DNA of 64,000 nt from positions 162,874 to 226,873 of the forward strand of contig PEKW01000003.1 in NCBI GenBank assembly GCA_002796995.1, read 5' to 3'. The notes under the pieces were generated by a model, which saw nothing but the letters and a program-made list of their open reading frames with translations, ran no database searches and had not been told where the DNA came from. Every line of letters begins with the position of its first letter. Position 1 is the stretch's first letter. The position numbers and the translations under genes are program-made. Of this stretch, positions 44,266 through 53,246 are shown piece after piece. The DNA is from Rhizobium sp. (GTDB lineage Bacteria; Pseudomonadota; Alphaproteobacteria; Rhizobiales; Rhizobiaceae).

Positions 44266-44991
44266 TCAGTCGTTGCCGGCTGCATAGCGCAGGCGGCGCG
44301 GATCGGGAACGATCACGTGGCGATTGTTCTCGATGACGATGATGTTTTCCTTGCGCAGCTTCGTCATCTGCCGGCTCACCGTCTCGATCGTCAGTCCGAG
44401 GAAATCGGCGATGTCGGCACGCGACAGCGGCAGGTCGAAGGTCGTCGAACTGCCCTTGTCCGGATCGATATGGGTGGCGATCAGGTAGAGGAAGCTTGCA
44501 ACCTTCTCCTGTGCCGTCTTGCGGCCGAGCGTCAGCATCCAGTCGCGCGCTTCGTCCAGTTCCTTGAGCGACTGCGAATGCAGCTTGCGCTCCAGGTCCG
44601 GCGCTTCGCCGACCATGCGGTCGATGATCGGCCGCGGGAAGGAGCAGATCTCGGTTTCGGTCGCGGCTTCGGCGGTGACCGAGCTTTCGCTGTAGAAGGG
44701 CCGGCCGAGGAAGTCGGGCGCGAACTGCAGACCGACGATCTGCTGGCGGCCGTCGGCCATCATCTTCGACAGCTTGACCACGCCGTTCAGGATGTTGCTG
44801 TAGCTGCCGACGCGTTCGCCCTGGCCGATGACCTCGTTGCCGGGATCGACCTTGCGACGGGTGGAATGCTTGTTGAGTTCGACGAGTTGGGAGGAGCTCA
44901 GAGTCGCGCAAATACCGCCATGGCGCGCCTCGCATGCCTTGCAGACTGCCGGGGCTTCACATTCGCCGGTATGTTTCTTGTGCGCGTCCAT
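44266..44991 (-). CDS. fnrN: FNR-type oxygen-sensing regulator (FnrN/FnrL class)
   Basis: 241 residues from the ATG at 44989-44991. N-terminal cysteines Cys17, Cys20 and Cys28 (VCKACEARHGGIC) plus Cys116 (TEICSFPRP) give the four ligands for an oxygen-labile [4Fe-4S] cluster. The cyclic-nucleotide-like domain is in the middle and the DNA-binding helix-turn-helix near the C-terminus has SRADIADFLGLTIETVSRQM, with the E..SR recognition pattern for TTGAT half-sites. It should activate genes at low oxygen. It is divergent from hemN, with an FNR box between them that may serve both, and boxes lie before fixN and fixG. Confidence 0.94.
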   Translation of the reverse strand: MDAHKKHTGECEAPAVCKACEARHGGICATLSSSQLVELNKHSTRRKVDPGNEVIGQGERVGSYSNILNGVVKLSKMMADGRQQIVGLQFAPDFLGRPFYSESSVTAEAATETEICSFPRPIIDRMVGEAPDLERKLHSQSLKELDEARDWMLTLGRKTAQEKVASFLYLIATHIDPDKGSSTTFDLPLSRADIADFLGLTIETVSRQMTKLRKENIIVIENNRHVIVPDPRRLRYAAGND

Positions 44992-45113
44992 GATTTCGAT
45001 CCCGTCTGACGCCAAACTGTCGCAAGGTCAAGCCCGGATTTCACTCGTCCGGAACCTTATGGGCGATGCCCGAAACGTCCGAGTGCGACCAGCGCGACAA
45101 ATCTACCAGCAAA

Positions 45114-45127
45114 TTGATCGAAGTCAA
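45114..45127. promoter_or_regulatory. FNR/FixK box between fnrN and hemN
   Basis: TTGATCGAAGTCAA, matching TTGATNNNNATCAA at 9 of 10 fixed bases. It is centred about 72 bases before the hemN ATG and 130 bases before the fnrN ATG. Confidence 0.88.
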
Positions 45128-45192
45128 AGGCGCGTGACGGCTGCGGGGTTACCAAGAAGTCTAAGAAGACTATTTCACGAACGGCGCAAAAC

Positions 45193-46542
45193 ATGCAAAA
45201 CTCCCTGCTGGCCAAGTATTCCGGCTCTGTTCCACGTTACACGAGCTATCCGACGGCGCCGCATTTTCATGAGGGCGTAAACTGCGGCAAATATGCGCAG
45301 TGGCTGGGAGAGCTTGGCGCAGGCCAAGATTTGTCGCTCTACGTGCACGTTCCCTATTGCGACCGGCTCTGCTGGTTCTGCGCCTGTCACACCAAGCACA
45401 CGCTGAAATACGAGCCGATCGAGCTCTACCTGGCCTCCCTCAAGAAGGAGATTGCCAAGGTCGGCAGCCTCGTCAGCCGCGACGCCAAGGTCAGCGCGCT
45501 GCATTTCGGCGGCGGTTCGCCGACCATGGTCAGGCCCGACGACCTGATCGACCTGATGAAGGCCTTCCGCGAAGCTTTTGACTTCCGAGACGATGCAGAG
45601 ATCAGCGTCGAGATGGACCCGAACGATCTCGACGAGCCGCGCTACGACGCGCTGGCGGCGATCGGCATGACGCGGGCGAGCCTCGGCGTCCAGGACTTCG
45701 ATCCCAAGGTGCAGAAGACCATCAATCGCATCCAGACCTTCGAACAGACCAAGTCCGTGGTCGACGCGGTTCGGGCGAGGGGCGTGCACTCGGTCAATTG
45801 CGACATTCTCTATGGGCTGCCCTACCAGACGATGGAAACGCTTGAAGCGACGGTCGACGACATCGTCTCGCTGTCGCCCGACCGCATCGCGCTGTTCGGC
45901 TATGCTCACGTGCCGTGGATGAAGAAGCACCAGACGATGATTCCGGAAGAGGCGCTGCCCGGCGTCGAGATGCGCTTCGCCCAGATGACCCGCGCCGCCG
46001 ACATGCTGGTCGCCGCGGGCTACGAGCCGATCGGCATCGACCATTTCGCGCGGCCCGACGACCGGCTGGCGGTCGCCGCGCGCAACGGAAAGCTGCGCCG
46101 CAACTTCCAGGGCTATACGGATGACGCGGCCGAAGCCCTGATCGGCTTCGGCGCCTCCTCGATCGGCCAACTGCCTCAGGGCTATGTGCAGAACATGCCG
46201 GCGACCGGCGAATACCAGCGCATGGCGGATGCCGACGGCCTGACCGTGGTGCGGGGCATCGAACTGTCGGAAGACGATCGGCTGCGCGCCCATGTGATCG
46301 AGGAGATCATGTGTCGCTTCGCCTTCTCCTTTGCCGGTGTGCGGGCAGCCTTCCCGCGCCTCGGCGAGACGGTGATTGCCGAGGCCAGGCAGTATGTGGC
46401 CTCCAATCCGGATGCGATCTGCGAGATCGTCGGCGACGAGTTCCGCCTGACGGAGGCCGGCAGGCCCTTTGCCCGCAGCGTCGCGGCGGTGTTCGACAGC
46501 TATCTGGCGACCGGTAAGGGCCGCCACTCGATTGCTGTTTGA
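45193..46542 (+). CDS. hemN: HemN, oxygen-independent coproporphyrinogen III dehydrogenase
   Basis: 449 residues, a radical SAM enzyme. The cluster motif is VPYCDRLCWFCACH (CxxxCxxC, residues about 53-66), preceded by the conserved YTSYPTAPHF near the N-terminus and followed by LHFGGGSPTM and the C-terminal HemN domain. It decarboxylates coproporphyrinogen III without oxygen, so haem can be made for the cbb3 oxidase under microoxic conditions. The FNR box at 45114 explains its likely control by the divergent FNR protein. Confidence 0.95.
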   Translation: MQNSLLAKYSGSVPRYTSYPTAPHFHEGVNCGKYAQWLGELGAGQDLSLYVHVPYCDRLCWFCACHTKHTLKYEPIELYLASLKKEIAKVGSLVSRDAKVSALHFGGGSPTMVRPDDLIDLMKAFREAFDFRDDAEISVEMDPNDLDEPRYDALAAIGMTRASLGVQDFDPKVQKTINRIQTFEQTKSVVDAVRARGVHSVNCDILYGLPYQTMETLEATVDDIVSLSPDRIALFGYAHVPWMKKHQTMIPEEALPGVEMRFAQMTRAADMLVAAGYEPIGIDHFARPDDRLAVAARNGKLRRNFQGYTDDAAEALIGFGASSIGQLPQGYVQNMPATGEYQRMADADGLTVVRGIELSEDDRLRAHVIEEIMCRFAFSFAGVRAAFPRLGETVIAEARQYVASNPDAICEIVGDEFRLTEAGRPFARSVAAVFDSYLATGKGRHSIAV

Positions 46543-46585
46543 GCAACACTTCGGCAGCAAATTTCGCGGGCGGCCAAACTTCCCA

Positions 46586-46614
46586 TTGGCATTTAGAATC
46601 GTTTTCCCTATGTG
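46586..46614 (+). promoter_or_regulatory. Promoter of the acpXL operon
   Basis: TTGGCA (46586-46591), a 17-base spacer and TATGTG (46609-46614), giving a start at about 46621, 27 bases before the acpXL GTG. Confidence 0.55.
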
Positions 46615-46647
46615 GAACAAAGATTTTCGACATATGAGGTAATTGGC

Positions 46648-46926
46648 GTGACCGCTACATTCGACAAAGTTGCCGACATCATCGCTGAGACGAGCGAAAT
46701 CGATCGCGAGACGATTACGCCCGAAAGCCATACGATCGACGACCTCGGCATCGACAGCCTCGACTTCCTCGACATCGTCTTCGCGATCGACAAGGAATTC
46801 GGCATCAAGATCCCGCTCGAGCAGTGGACCCAGGAAGTCAACGAAGGCAAGGTTTCGACCGAGGAATACTTCGTCCTGAAGAACCTCTGCGCCAAGATCG
46901 ACGAACTGCGGGCGGCCAAGGGCTGA
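46648..46926 (+). CDS. acpXL: AcpXL, acyl carrier protein for very-long-chain fatty acids
   Basis: 92 residues from the GTG at 46648, with GAGGT eight bases upstream; this start reproduces the well-known AcpXL N-terminus [18 protein letters not shown]. The phosphopantetheine serine is in [18 protein letters not shown] (about residue 37). AcpXL carries the C28-type hydroxylated acyl chain that LpxXL attaches to lipid A in Rhizobiales. It is the first gene of the six-gene acyl cluster and is preceded by its own promoter. Confidence 0.97.
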
Positions 46927-46952
46927 ACCGCCGATAGGGCGGAGGTCTTTTC

Positions 46953-47426
46953 ATGCTGCTCGAATATTTCCAGATGATCGACAAGGTCGAGGCCGTTGAC
47001 CTCGACCGCGGCACGCTGAAGGCGCGCTCCGTCGTGCCGCAGAAGAGCCCGGTTTTCGAAGGCCATTTTCCCGGCATGCCGCTCGTTCCGGGCGTTCTCC
47101 TGATCGAGACCATGGCCCAGGCCTCCGGCATGCTGGTGCTCGCCGCCAAGGATTTCACGGCCATGCCGTTCCTGATGTCGGTCGACGGCGCCAAGATGCG
47201 CGCCTTCGTCGAGCCCGGTGCAGTGCTCGAGATCGAGGCCCATCTCGAACACGACGGCTCCGGTTTTGCCGTGACCAAGGCGAAGATTTCAAGCGACGGC
47301 AAGAAGATCTGCGACGCGCAGCTGAAGCTCCGCACCATGCCCTTCAGCGAAGTGCCGCTGGCCGACATCGTGCGCAAGCGCGCCGAGGAAATCGGCCTGA
47401 TGGACGCCATCGCCGCCGCCCGCTAA
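46953..47426 (+). CDS. fabZXL: FabZ-like 3-hydroxyacyl-ACP dehydratase of the VLCFA cluster
   Basis: 157 residues, hot-dog fold. The FabZ active-site histidine is in FEGHFPGMPLVPGVLLIETM (about residues 36-55), with the catalytic glutamate at the end of that block. It removes water from hydroxyacyl-AcpXL during elongation to the very-long-chain acid. Position two in acpXL-fabZ-fabF2-fabF1-adh-lpxXL matches other rhizobia. The ribosome site GGCGGAGGT precedes the ATG. Confidence 0.93.
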   Translation: MLLEYFQMIDKVEAVDLDRGTLKARSVVPQKSPVFEGHFPGMPLVPGVLLIETMAQASGMLVLAAKDFTAMPFLMSVDGAKMRAFVEPGAVLEIEAHLEHDGSGFAVTKAKISSDGKKICDAQLKLRTMPFSEVPLADIVRKRAEEIGLMDAIAAAR

Positions 47427-47534
47427 GAGTGCGGCATCGGAGCGCCCGGCTCTGACAGTTTTATTCTGATGGGATGCGAGCCCGAAAGCCGAGGGCTCGA
47501 TGCGCCGGCCGTGTCGCCGGCGAGAGGACAGCAA

Positions 47535-48740
47535 ATGATCAAGAAGCCGAACGATGTGGTGATCACCGGAGTTGGCATCGTCACCTGCCATGGCACCGGC
47601 AAGGAGGCGCATGTCGCGCTCCTGTCTTCCGCCGTGGCACCGCCGCCGGTGCTCGAGACGGAAAAGTTCAAGCCCTATCCGGTCCATCGCCTGCCGGAGA
47701 TCGACTGGTCGCAGCAGATCGCCAAGCGTGGCGACCAGCGCCAGATGGAGAACTGGCAGCGCCTCGGCGTCTATGCCGCCGGTCTGGCGCTCGACGACGC
47801 CGGCATGAAGGACGACCTGGAAGCCTGCGGATCGATGGATCTGATCGTGGCGGCCGGTGGCGGCGAGCGCGACATCGCGGTCGACAGCCTGATCGTCGAC
47901 GAGGCGCTGAAGCGCAACGACCGCGAGCGCCTGCTGATTGAGAAGCTGACCACGGAACTGCGCCCGACGCTGTTCCTCGCCCAGCTCTCCAACCTCATGG
48001 CCGGCAACATCTCCATCGTCCACAAGGTCACCGGCTCGTCGCGTACCTTCATGGGCGAGGAATCGGCCGGCATTTCGGCGATCGAGACGGCCTTTTCCCG
48101 CATCCGCGCCGGCCAGTCGACCCACACTCTGGTCGGCGGCGCCTTCATCGCCGAACGCGCCGACATCCTGCTTCTGGTCGAAGGCATCCAGGCCCATTCG
48201 ACCGGCGAATGGAAGCCCCTGTGGTCGCGGCAGGCGGGCGAGGGCGGTGGCATGGTCCTCGGCACGGTCGGCGCCTTCCTCATGCTGGAAAGCCGGGCCC
48301 ATGCCGAAGCGCGGGGAGCCCATATCTATGCGGTTCTCGAAGCCGTCGAAGGTGATCGCGGCAAGCGGGACGATGGCGGCCTTGAAAAGCGCCTCGGCCG
48401 CCTGGCGACGCTCGCCGGCGACGTAAGCGCCGCCGACACGGTGGTGTTCTCCGGTTCGAGCGGCCTGCATGACCTGGCCAAGAGAGAAGAGGCCGTGCTC
48501 GCCGAAAAATTCCCAGGCATGCCGGTCCGCGGCTATGGGGGCTCGACCGGTCACGGGCTGGAAGCCCAGTTCCCCCTCGGTCTGGCGCTGGCGGCGCTCG
48601 CCATCGATTCCGGCGCCAAGGTGCCGCCCTTCGATCCGGCGCACGAAGCCGCCATGACCGCGCCCGCCCGCCACGCCGTCGTGACCACGGTCGGCTATAC
48701 GCGCGGCGAGGGCATCGCCCTCGTCTCGGCCGATGCGTGA
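47535..48740 (+). CDS. fabF2XL: FabF2XL, ketosynthase-like protein lacking the catalytic cysteine
   Basis: 401 residues from the ATG at 47535 (behind GAGAGGA); an upstream frame to 47469 is unlikely. It has the thiolase-like ketosynthase fold (VVITGVGIVTCHGTGKE at the start; GGSTGHGLEAQFPLGLALAAL near the end). Where FabF enzymes have TACASGA, this one has GEESAG: the nucleophilic cysteine is replaced, probably by Glu176. The first catalytic histidine context (NAHGT) is also missing, seen here as FSGSSGLHD. It cannot be a normal condensing enzyme. With FabF1XL next to it, it may act as a chain-length partner in a heterodimer. Confidence 0.9.
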   Translation: MIKKPNDVVITGVGIVTCHGTGKEAHVALLSSAVAPPPVLETEKFKPYPVHRLPEIDWSQQIAKRGDQRQMENWQRLGVYAAGLALDDAGMKDDLEACGSMDLIVAAGGGERDIAVDSLIVDEALKRNDRERLLIEKLTTELRPTLFLAQLSNLMAGNISIVHKVTGSSRTFMGEESAGISAIETAFSRIRAGQSTHTLVGGAFIAERADILLLVEGIQAHSTGEWKPLWSRQAGEGGGMVLGTVGAFLMLESRAHAEARGAHIYAVLEAVEGDRGKRDDGGLEKRLGRLATLAGDVSAADTVVFSGSSGLHDLAKREEAVLAEKFPGMPVRGYGGSTGHGLEAQFPLGLALAALAIDSGAKVPPFDPAHEAAMTAPARHAVVTTVGYTRGEGIALVSADA

Positions 48741-48752
48741 GGAGTTGAGAGC

Positions 48753-50039
48753 ATGACTGACAACCGTTTCAAGGACCATCTCGGCCGCCCGATCGTCGCC
48801 GTCACCGGCATGGGCGTGATCACCTCGCTCGGCCAGGGCCTTTCCGACAATTGGGACGCGCTGACGTCGGGCAAGTCCGGCATCCACTATATCAACCGCT
48901 TCGATACCGAGGGCATGTCGACCCGCATCGGCGGCACCGTCGACTTCATCGACATCCCCGCACCGAATTCGGTCGAGCGCTCCTATGCCATGGCGCGCGA
49001 AACGACGATCGAGGCGCTGGCCCAGGCCGGCCTCACCGGCGACTTCAACGGCCCGCTCTTCCTCGCCGCCCCGCCGGTCGAACCGGAATGGGCCGACCGC
49101 TTCGCCCTTGCCGAGCGCTCGCCGCCGGCCGGCCATCCCGGCGATGCCTATGAACGCTTCTTGACCGCCATGCGCCAGAAGGCCGACCCGGTCTTCCTCG
49201 AGGCCGTGCAGTTCGGCTCGATCTCGGAGCGGCTCGCCGACCGCTTCGGCACGCGCGGCCTGCCGGTCACGCTGTCGACCGCCTGTGCCTCCGGCGCAAC
49301 CGCCATCCAGCTCGGCGTGGAAGCCATCCGCCAGGGCCGCACCGACCGGGCGCTCACTATCGCCACGGACGGTTCCGTCAGTGCCGAATCGGTCATCCGC
49401 TTCTCGCTGCTGTCGGCGCTTTCGACCCAGAACGATCCGCCGGAAAAGGCCTCCAAGCCGTTCAGCAAGGATCGCGACGGTTTCGTCATTGCCGAAGGGG
49501 CGGCCACCCTGGTGCTGGAATCGCTGGAATCCGCCATCGCCCGTGGGGCGAACGTGCTCGGCATCGTCCAGGGCTGCGGCGAAAAGGCCGACCACTTCCA
49601 CCGCACGCGCTCCTCGCCGGACGGCGGCCCGGCGATCGCCACCATCCATGCGGCGCTCGACGATGCCGGTCTGCCGGAAGGGGCGATCGGCTATATCAAC
49701 GCCCACGGCACCTCGACGCCGGAGAACGACAAGATGGAATACGGCGCCATGCTCGCCGTCTTCGGCGACCGGATGAAGTCGATTCCGGTGTCGTCCAACA
49801 AGTCGATGATCGGCCACACGCTGACGGCGGCCGGCGCTGTCGAAGCGGTGTTCTCGATCCAGACCATGCTGACCGGCACCCTGCCGCCGACCATCAACTA
49901 CACCAATCCGGATCCGGCGATGGAGCTCGACGTCGTGCCCAACGTGAAGCGTTCGGCGGACGTCTCGGCCGTCCTGTCGAACTCCTTCGGCTTCGGCGGG
50001 CAGAACGCCAGCCTTGTCATGACGCGAGAACCGGTCTAA
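48753..50039 (+). CDS. fabF1XL: FabF1XL, 3-oxoacyl-ACP synthase of the VLCFA cluster
   Basis: 428 residues with all three catalytic elements: the cysteine in LSTACASGATAIQLG (about residue 180), the first histidine in YINAHGTSTPENDK (about 318) and the second in NKSMIGHTLTAAG (about 354). It condenses malonyl units onto acyl-AcpXL. It starts 12 bases after the cysteine-less FabF2XL, to which it may bind as a KS-CLF-like pair. The GGAGTTGAGAG ribosome site precedes the ATG. Confidence 0.94.
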   Translation: MTDNRFKDHLGRPIVAVTGMGVITSLGQGLSDNWDALTSGKSGIHYINRFDTEGMSTRIGGTVDFIDIPAPNSVERSYAMARETTIEALAQAGLTGDFNGPLFLAAPPVEPEWADRFALAERSPPAGHPGDAYERFLTAMRQKADPVFLEAVQFGSISERLADRFGTRGLPVTLSTACASGATAIQLGVEAIRQGRTDRALTIATDGSVSAESVIRFSLLSALSTQNDPPEKASKPFSKDRDGFVIAEGAATLVLESLESAIARGANVLGIVQGCGEKADHFHRTRSSPDGGPAIATIHAALDDAGLPEGAIGYINAHGTSTPENDKMEYGAMLAVFGDRMKSIPVSSNKSMIGHTLTAAGAVEAVFSIQTMLTGTLPPTINYTNPDPAMELDVVPNVKRSADVSAVLSNSFGFGGQNASLVMTREPV

Positions 50040-50121
50040 GGCCTGCGCCCATATAAGGGACGTGATCCTCGGCCATGGGCCGGGAATCCGCAAACGTCGG
50101 TGAAATAGCGAAGGTCAGCAG

Positions 50122-50144
50122 ATGCTCGGCACAAGCCCGAGCAT
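50122..50144. repeat. Short REP-like palindrome
   Basis: ATGCTCGG, a 7-base loop CACAAGC and CCGAGCAT. The flanking CATGACGAGGGACG text resembles short palindromic units scattered in rhizobial genomes. It lies in the 160-base gap before the alcohol dehydrogenase gene. Confidence 0.6.
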
Positions 50145-50202
50145 GACGAGGGACGTGGATGACGTCTTCGCCAGCCTGTTGGACCTGGAAGGAACAGGAA
50201 CA

Positions 50203-51231
50203 ATGCGCGCACTGCAACTCGTCGAAGACCGCAAGCTCGAAATCGTCGACCTTCCCGAGCCGGAAGCGCCCGGTCCGGGCGAAGTCACGCTGCGCGTCAA
50301 GGCCGTGGCACTCAACCACATCGACGTCTGGGGCTGGCGCGGCATGGCGTTCGCCAAGCGCAAGATGCCGCTCGTCATCGGCGCCGAGGCGTCGGGTGTT
50401 GTCGAGGCGATCGGCCCGGGTGTCGGCAACATCCTTCCCGGCCAGCTCGCCGCCATCTATGGCGCGCGCACCTGCGGCCTCTGCAAGCCCTGCCGCGAGG
50501 GGCGCGACAATCTCTGCGAGAACGTCTCGGGCGTGCACGGTTTCCACCTCGACGGCTTTGCCCAGGAAAAGATCAACCTGCCGGCCCGCCTGCTGGTGCC
50601 TGCACCTCCGGGTGTAGATGCGGTCGCGGCCGCCTTGGCTCCGGTAACCTTCGGGACGGTCGAGCACATGCTGTTCGACAATGCCAAGCTCGAGCCGGGC
50701 GAAACCATTCTCGTCCATGCCGGCGGTTCCGGCATCGGCACGGCGGCGATCCAGCTCGCCAAGAAGATGGGCTGCACGGTCATCACCACCGTCGGTTCCG
50801 ACGACAAGATCGAGCCGGCCAAGGCGCTCGGCGCCGATCACGTCATCAACTACCGCACCGACCGTTTCGAGGGCGTCGTGCGCAAGCTGACCAAGAAGAA
50901 GGGCGTCGACGTCGTGTTCGAGCATGTCGGCAAGGACACCTGGGCCGGTTCGATGCTGTGCCTGAAGCGCGGCGGCCGGCTGGTCACCTGCGGCTCGACC
51001 TCCGGCGTATCCACCGACATGAACCTGATGATGCTGTTCCAGCAGCAGCTGAAGCTCTTCGGCTCGTTCGGCTGCCGCATGGAGAACATGGCCAATGCCA
51101 TGCAGAAGATGGCGCGCGGAATCGTCCATCCGGTGATCGACACCGAGGTCCGGTTCGAGGATATCGACCGCGCCCTGTCGCGCATGGAGGGGCGGCAGGT
51201 GTTCGGCAAGATCATCCTCAGGATGGATTGA
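50203..51231 (+). CDS. Zinc-type alcohol dehydrogenase-like oxidoreductase of the VLCFA cluster
   Basis: 342 residues from the ATG at 50203; the frame is open further upstream through a REP-like palindrome. It is a medium-chain dehydrogenase with GroES-like N-terminus (LVIGAEASGVVEAIGPGV), the structural zinc cysteines in RTCGLCKPCREGRDNLC, and the NAD(P) site VHAGGSGIGTAAIQLAKKMG (about residues 170-190). In the conserved acpXL cluster this gene probably serves as the enoyl or keto reduction step of the very-long-chain acid. lpxXL starts 2 bases after its stop. Confidence 0.92.
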   Translation: MRALQLVEDRKLEIVDLPEPEAPGPGEVTLRVKAVALNHIDVWGWRGMAFAKRKMPLVIGAEASGVVEAIGPGVGNILPGQLAAIYGARTCGLCKPCREGRDNLCENVSGVHGFHLDGFAQEKINLPARLLVPAPPGVDAVAAALAPVTFGTVEHMLFDNAKLEPGETILVHAGGSGIGTAAIQLAKKMGCTVITTVGSDDKIEPAKALGADHVINYRTDRFEGVVRKLTKKKGVDVVFEHVGKDTWAGSMLCLKRGGRLVTCGSTSGVSTDMNLMMLFQQQLKLFGSFGCRMENMANAMQKMARGIVHPVIDTEVRFEDIDRALSRMEGRQVFGKIILRMD

Positions 51232-51233
51232 GC

Positions 51234-52163
51234 GTGAAGCTCTTCATCACCCGGCTTGTCCTCGCATCGCGCCGCTTTTCGCAATGGGCGGTGGCGCAGT
51301 TCGCCTTCGGCTTCCTGACACTGCTGAAGATCTTCCCGGCCGATCCGGCGATCAATTTCGCCGACCGGCTGATGCGTTATGTCGGGCCGAAGACCAGCCG
51401 TCACCGGCTCATGCTGACCAATCTGCGCAACGCCTTTCCGGAGAAGAGCGAGGCCGAGATCGAGGCGATCGCGTTCGGCAGCTGGGGGCATATGGGGCGG
51501 CTTGCGGCGGAATATGTGTTCCTCGACCGGCTGTTCGATTTCGACCCGGACAAGCCGACCGCCGGCCGCATCGAGGTTTCCGGCATCCCGCTCTTCCTTG
51601 ACCTGCGCGACAATCCGCGCCCGTTCATCGTCTTCTCCGCCCATACCGGCAATTTCGAACTTCTGCCGGTGGCCGGTGCGGCCTTCGGGCTCTATGTGAC
51701 GGTGCTCTTCCGGCCGCCGAACAATCCCTATATCGGCAAGAAGGTCTTCGACTTCCGCGCCAAGCGCATGGGCAAGCTCGTGCCGTCCCATGCCGGCTCC
51801 TCCTTCGCGCTCGCGCGCCAGCTGGAAAGCGGCGGCGGCGTCGGCGTGCTGGTGGACCAGAAGTTCAAGAAGGGCGTGTCGACCCAGTTCTTCGGGCGCG
51901 ACGTCAAGACCAATCCGCTGCTCGCCAAGTTGGCGCGCCAGTTCGATTGCGACGTCTATCCGGCCCGCTGCATCCGCCTGCCGGGCAACCGGTTCCGCCT
52001 GGAAATCGAGCCGCGGATTGAACTGCCGCGCAATGCGGCAGGTCAGCTCGATGTGACCGCCACCGCCCAGCTCCTCAACAACAAGGTTGAATCCTGGGTG
52101 CGGGAATATCCGGAACAATGGCTCTGGTATCACGACCGCTGGAGCATCAAGCGCGAGCTCTAG
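51234..52163 (+). CDS. lpxXL: LpxXL, very-long-chain acyltransferase of lipid A
   Basis: 309 residues from the GTG at 51234, 2 bases after the previous stop. It belongs to the LpxL/HtrB lysophospholipid-type acyltransferases: the active-site H-x4-E is HTGNFE (about residue 137), with VLVDQKFKKGVSTQFFGR as the second conserved block. The N-terminal hydrophobic part anchors it in the inner membrane. It moves the C28-type chain from AcpXL to lipid A. It ends the acpXL operon. Confidence 0.95.
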   Translation: MKLFITRLVLASRRFSQWAVAQFAFGFLTLLKIFPADPAINFADRLMRYVGPKTSRHRLMLTNLRNAFPEKSEAEIEAIAFGSWGHMGRLAAEYVFLDRLFDFDPDKPTAGRIEVSGIPLFLDLRDNPRPFIVFSAHTGNFELLPVAGAAFGLYVTVLFRPPNNPYIGKKVFDFRAKRMGKLVPSHAGSSFALARQLESGGGVGVLVDQKFKKGVSTQFFGRDVKTNPLLAKLARQFDCDVYPARCIRLPGNRFRLEIEPRIELPRNAAGQLDVTATAQLLNNKVESWVREYPEQWLWYHDRWSIKREL

Positions 52164-52434
52164 GCCAAGCAACGCTGACTTTTATTGGTGCTTCATTCCG
52201 GCCGTCGGCGTGCCATGCCGCAGACCTGTCCCCAGACCCTTGATTGGTGCCAATTTCCCCTGTTTTTCAGGGTGTTCGCTGCCGGTGGCGGCATCGATAC
52301 CTGAAAGTTAGGCGATTGAATGTGAGAATCATTCATGTTAACAGCCGCCTCATGCATCAACGTCGGTGCGTGTTGCGGTTGCACATCCGCCGACGCCGAT
52401 ATTTCTCGTCGCGTTCACCAGGGCAGTTGTCAAA

Positions 52435-53172
52435 GTGGCATTCGAAGTCTCCTCCCATCCCAGTCTGCTGCCGCTTTTCGAGGCGGTTTCGCTGAAGAAT
52501 TCGCAGCTGCAGCAGGCGATCCGGGTGGGTGACGACCATCTTGTGAGGCTGCTCGACCGCGAACTCGATCCGCTGATTGCGGCCGTCGTCGACTATCACG
52601 CCAGCGACATCGCCGAGATCCATATGCAACTGCGCTTCATCGGCAGCCTGATCCGCGAAGACGCCGACGACCGGTCCTGTGTGCAACGCCACGCGGCCGT
52701 TCTGTCCATCCTGCTGGACCGCTATTTCGGCGACGTGCGCGAGCGGGGCCGCTCGCCTTCGTCGCTGGCGCTCGCCGAGCTTGGCGCCAGGATGGACGGC
52801 GAGGACAACTACCTCAACGAGTCGATCCTCAACAGCATGCCCGACCGGGTCGCGGTTGTGACCCTCGACTATCGGTTCCTCTACTGCAATCCGGCCCATG
52901 CCGAATGGCTTGGCGCCACCCAGCTCGATCTGGTCGGCCGCAATCTGTTCGACTTCGTCGATGATGGGCAGGTCGCCCAGGACATTCGCCAGCAGCTCGA
53001 CCGGTGCTTCGCCGGAGAGCGGTCCGAGGTCTGTTACTGGTGGCGCAGCGCCGGCATCGGCATAGCTCTGCGCAGCCGCGCAGCCCCCTTGCGCACGCCG
53101 CGGGGCGACGTGATCGGCGCGATCCTCACCGTGCTGGAAGACGAGCGCATGGCCGGCGAAATCGCTGCCTGA
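52435..53172 (+). CDS. PAS domain protein
   Basis: 245 residues from a GTG at 52435; a GTG at 52366 would add 23 residues that look unlike a folded domain, so the start is uncertain. Residues about 1-110 are helical (LPLFEAVSLKNSQLQQAI, RELDPLIAAVVDYHASDIAE). A PAS domain fills about 125-245, with NSMPDRVAVVTLDYRFLYCN, HAEWLGATQLDLVGRNLFD and the last strand GDVIGAILTVLED. There is no kinase, GGDEF or HTH output domain, so it would sense a ligand or redox state and act on a partner. Convergent with the hemerythrin-like gene, close to the fix operon. Confidence 0.8.
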   Translation: MAFEVSSHPSLLPLFEAVSLKNSQLQQAIRVGDDHLVRLLDRELDPLIAAVVDYHASDIAEIHMQLRFIGSLIREDADDRSCVQRHAAVLSILLDRYFGDVRERGRSPSSLALAELGARMDGEDNYLNESILNSMPDRVAVVTLDYRFLYCNPAHAEWLGATQLDLVGRNLFDFVDDGQVAQDIRQQLDRCFAGERSEVCYWWRSAGIGIALRSRAAPLRTPRGDVIGAILTVLEDERMAGEIAA

Positions 53173-53246
53173 GACGCGAAGCGCGCGGGCAGGGGACACA
53201 TCCCTGCGGGATGTCGTCTATGAAGCGAGGGGGATGATCGCAGCGA

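Noticed and set aside
47289..50093. A 934-codon minus-strand frame opposite fabF2XL and fabF1XL.
   Set aside because: Spans two intergenic gaps and two known genes on the other strand; composition is that of a shadow frame.
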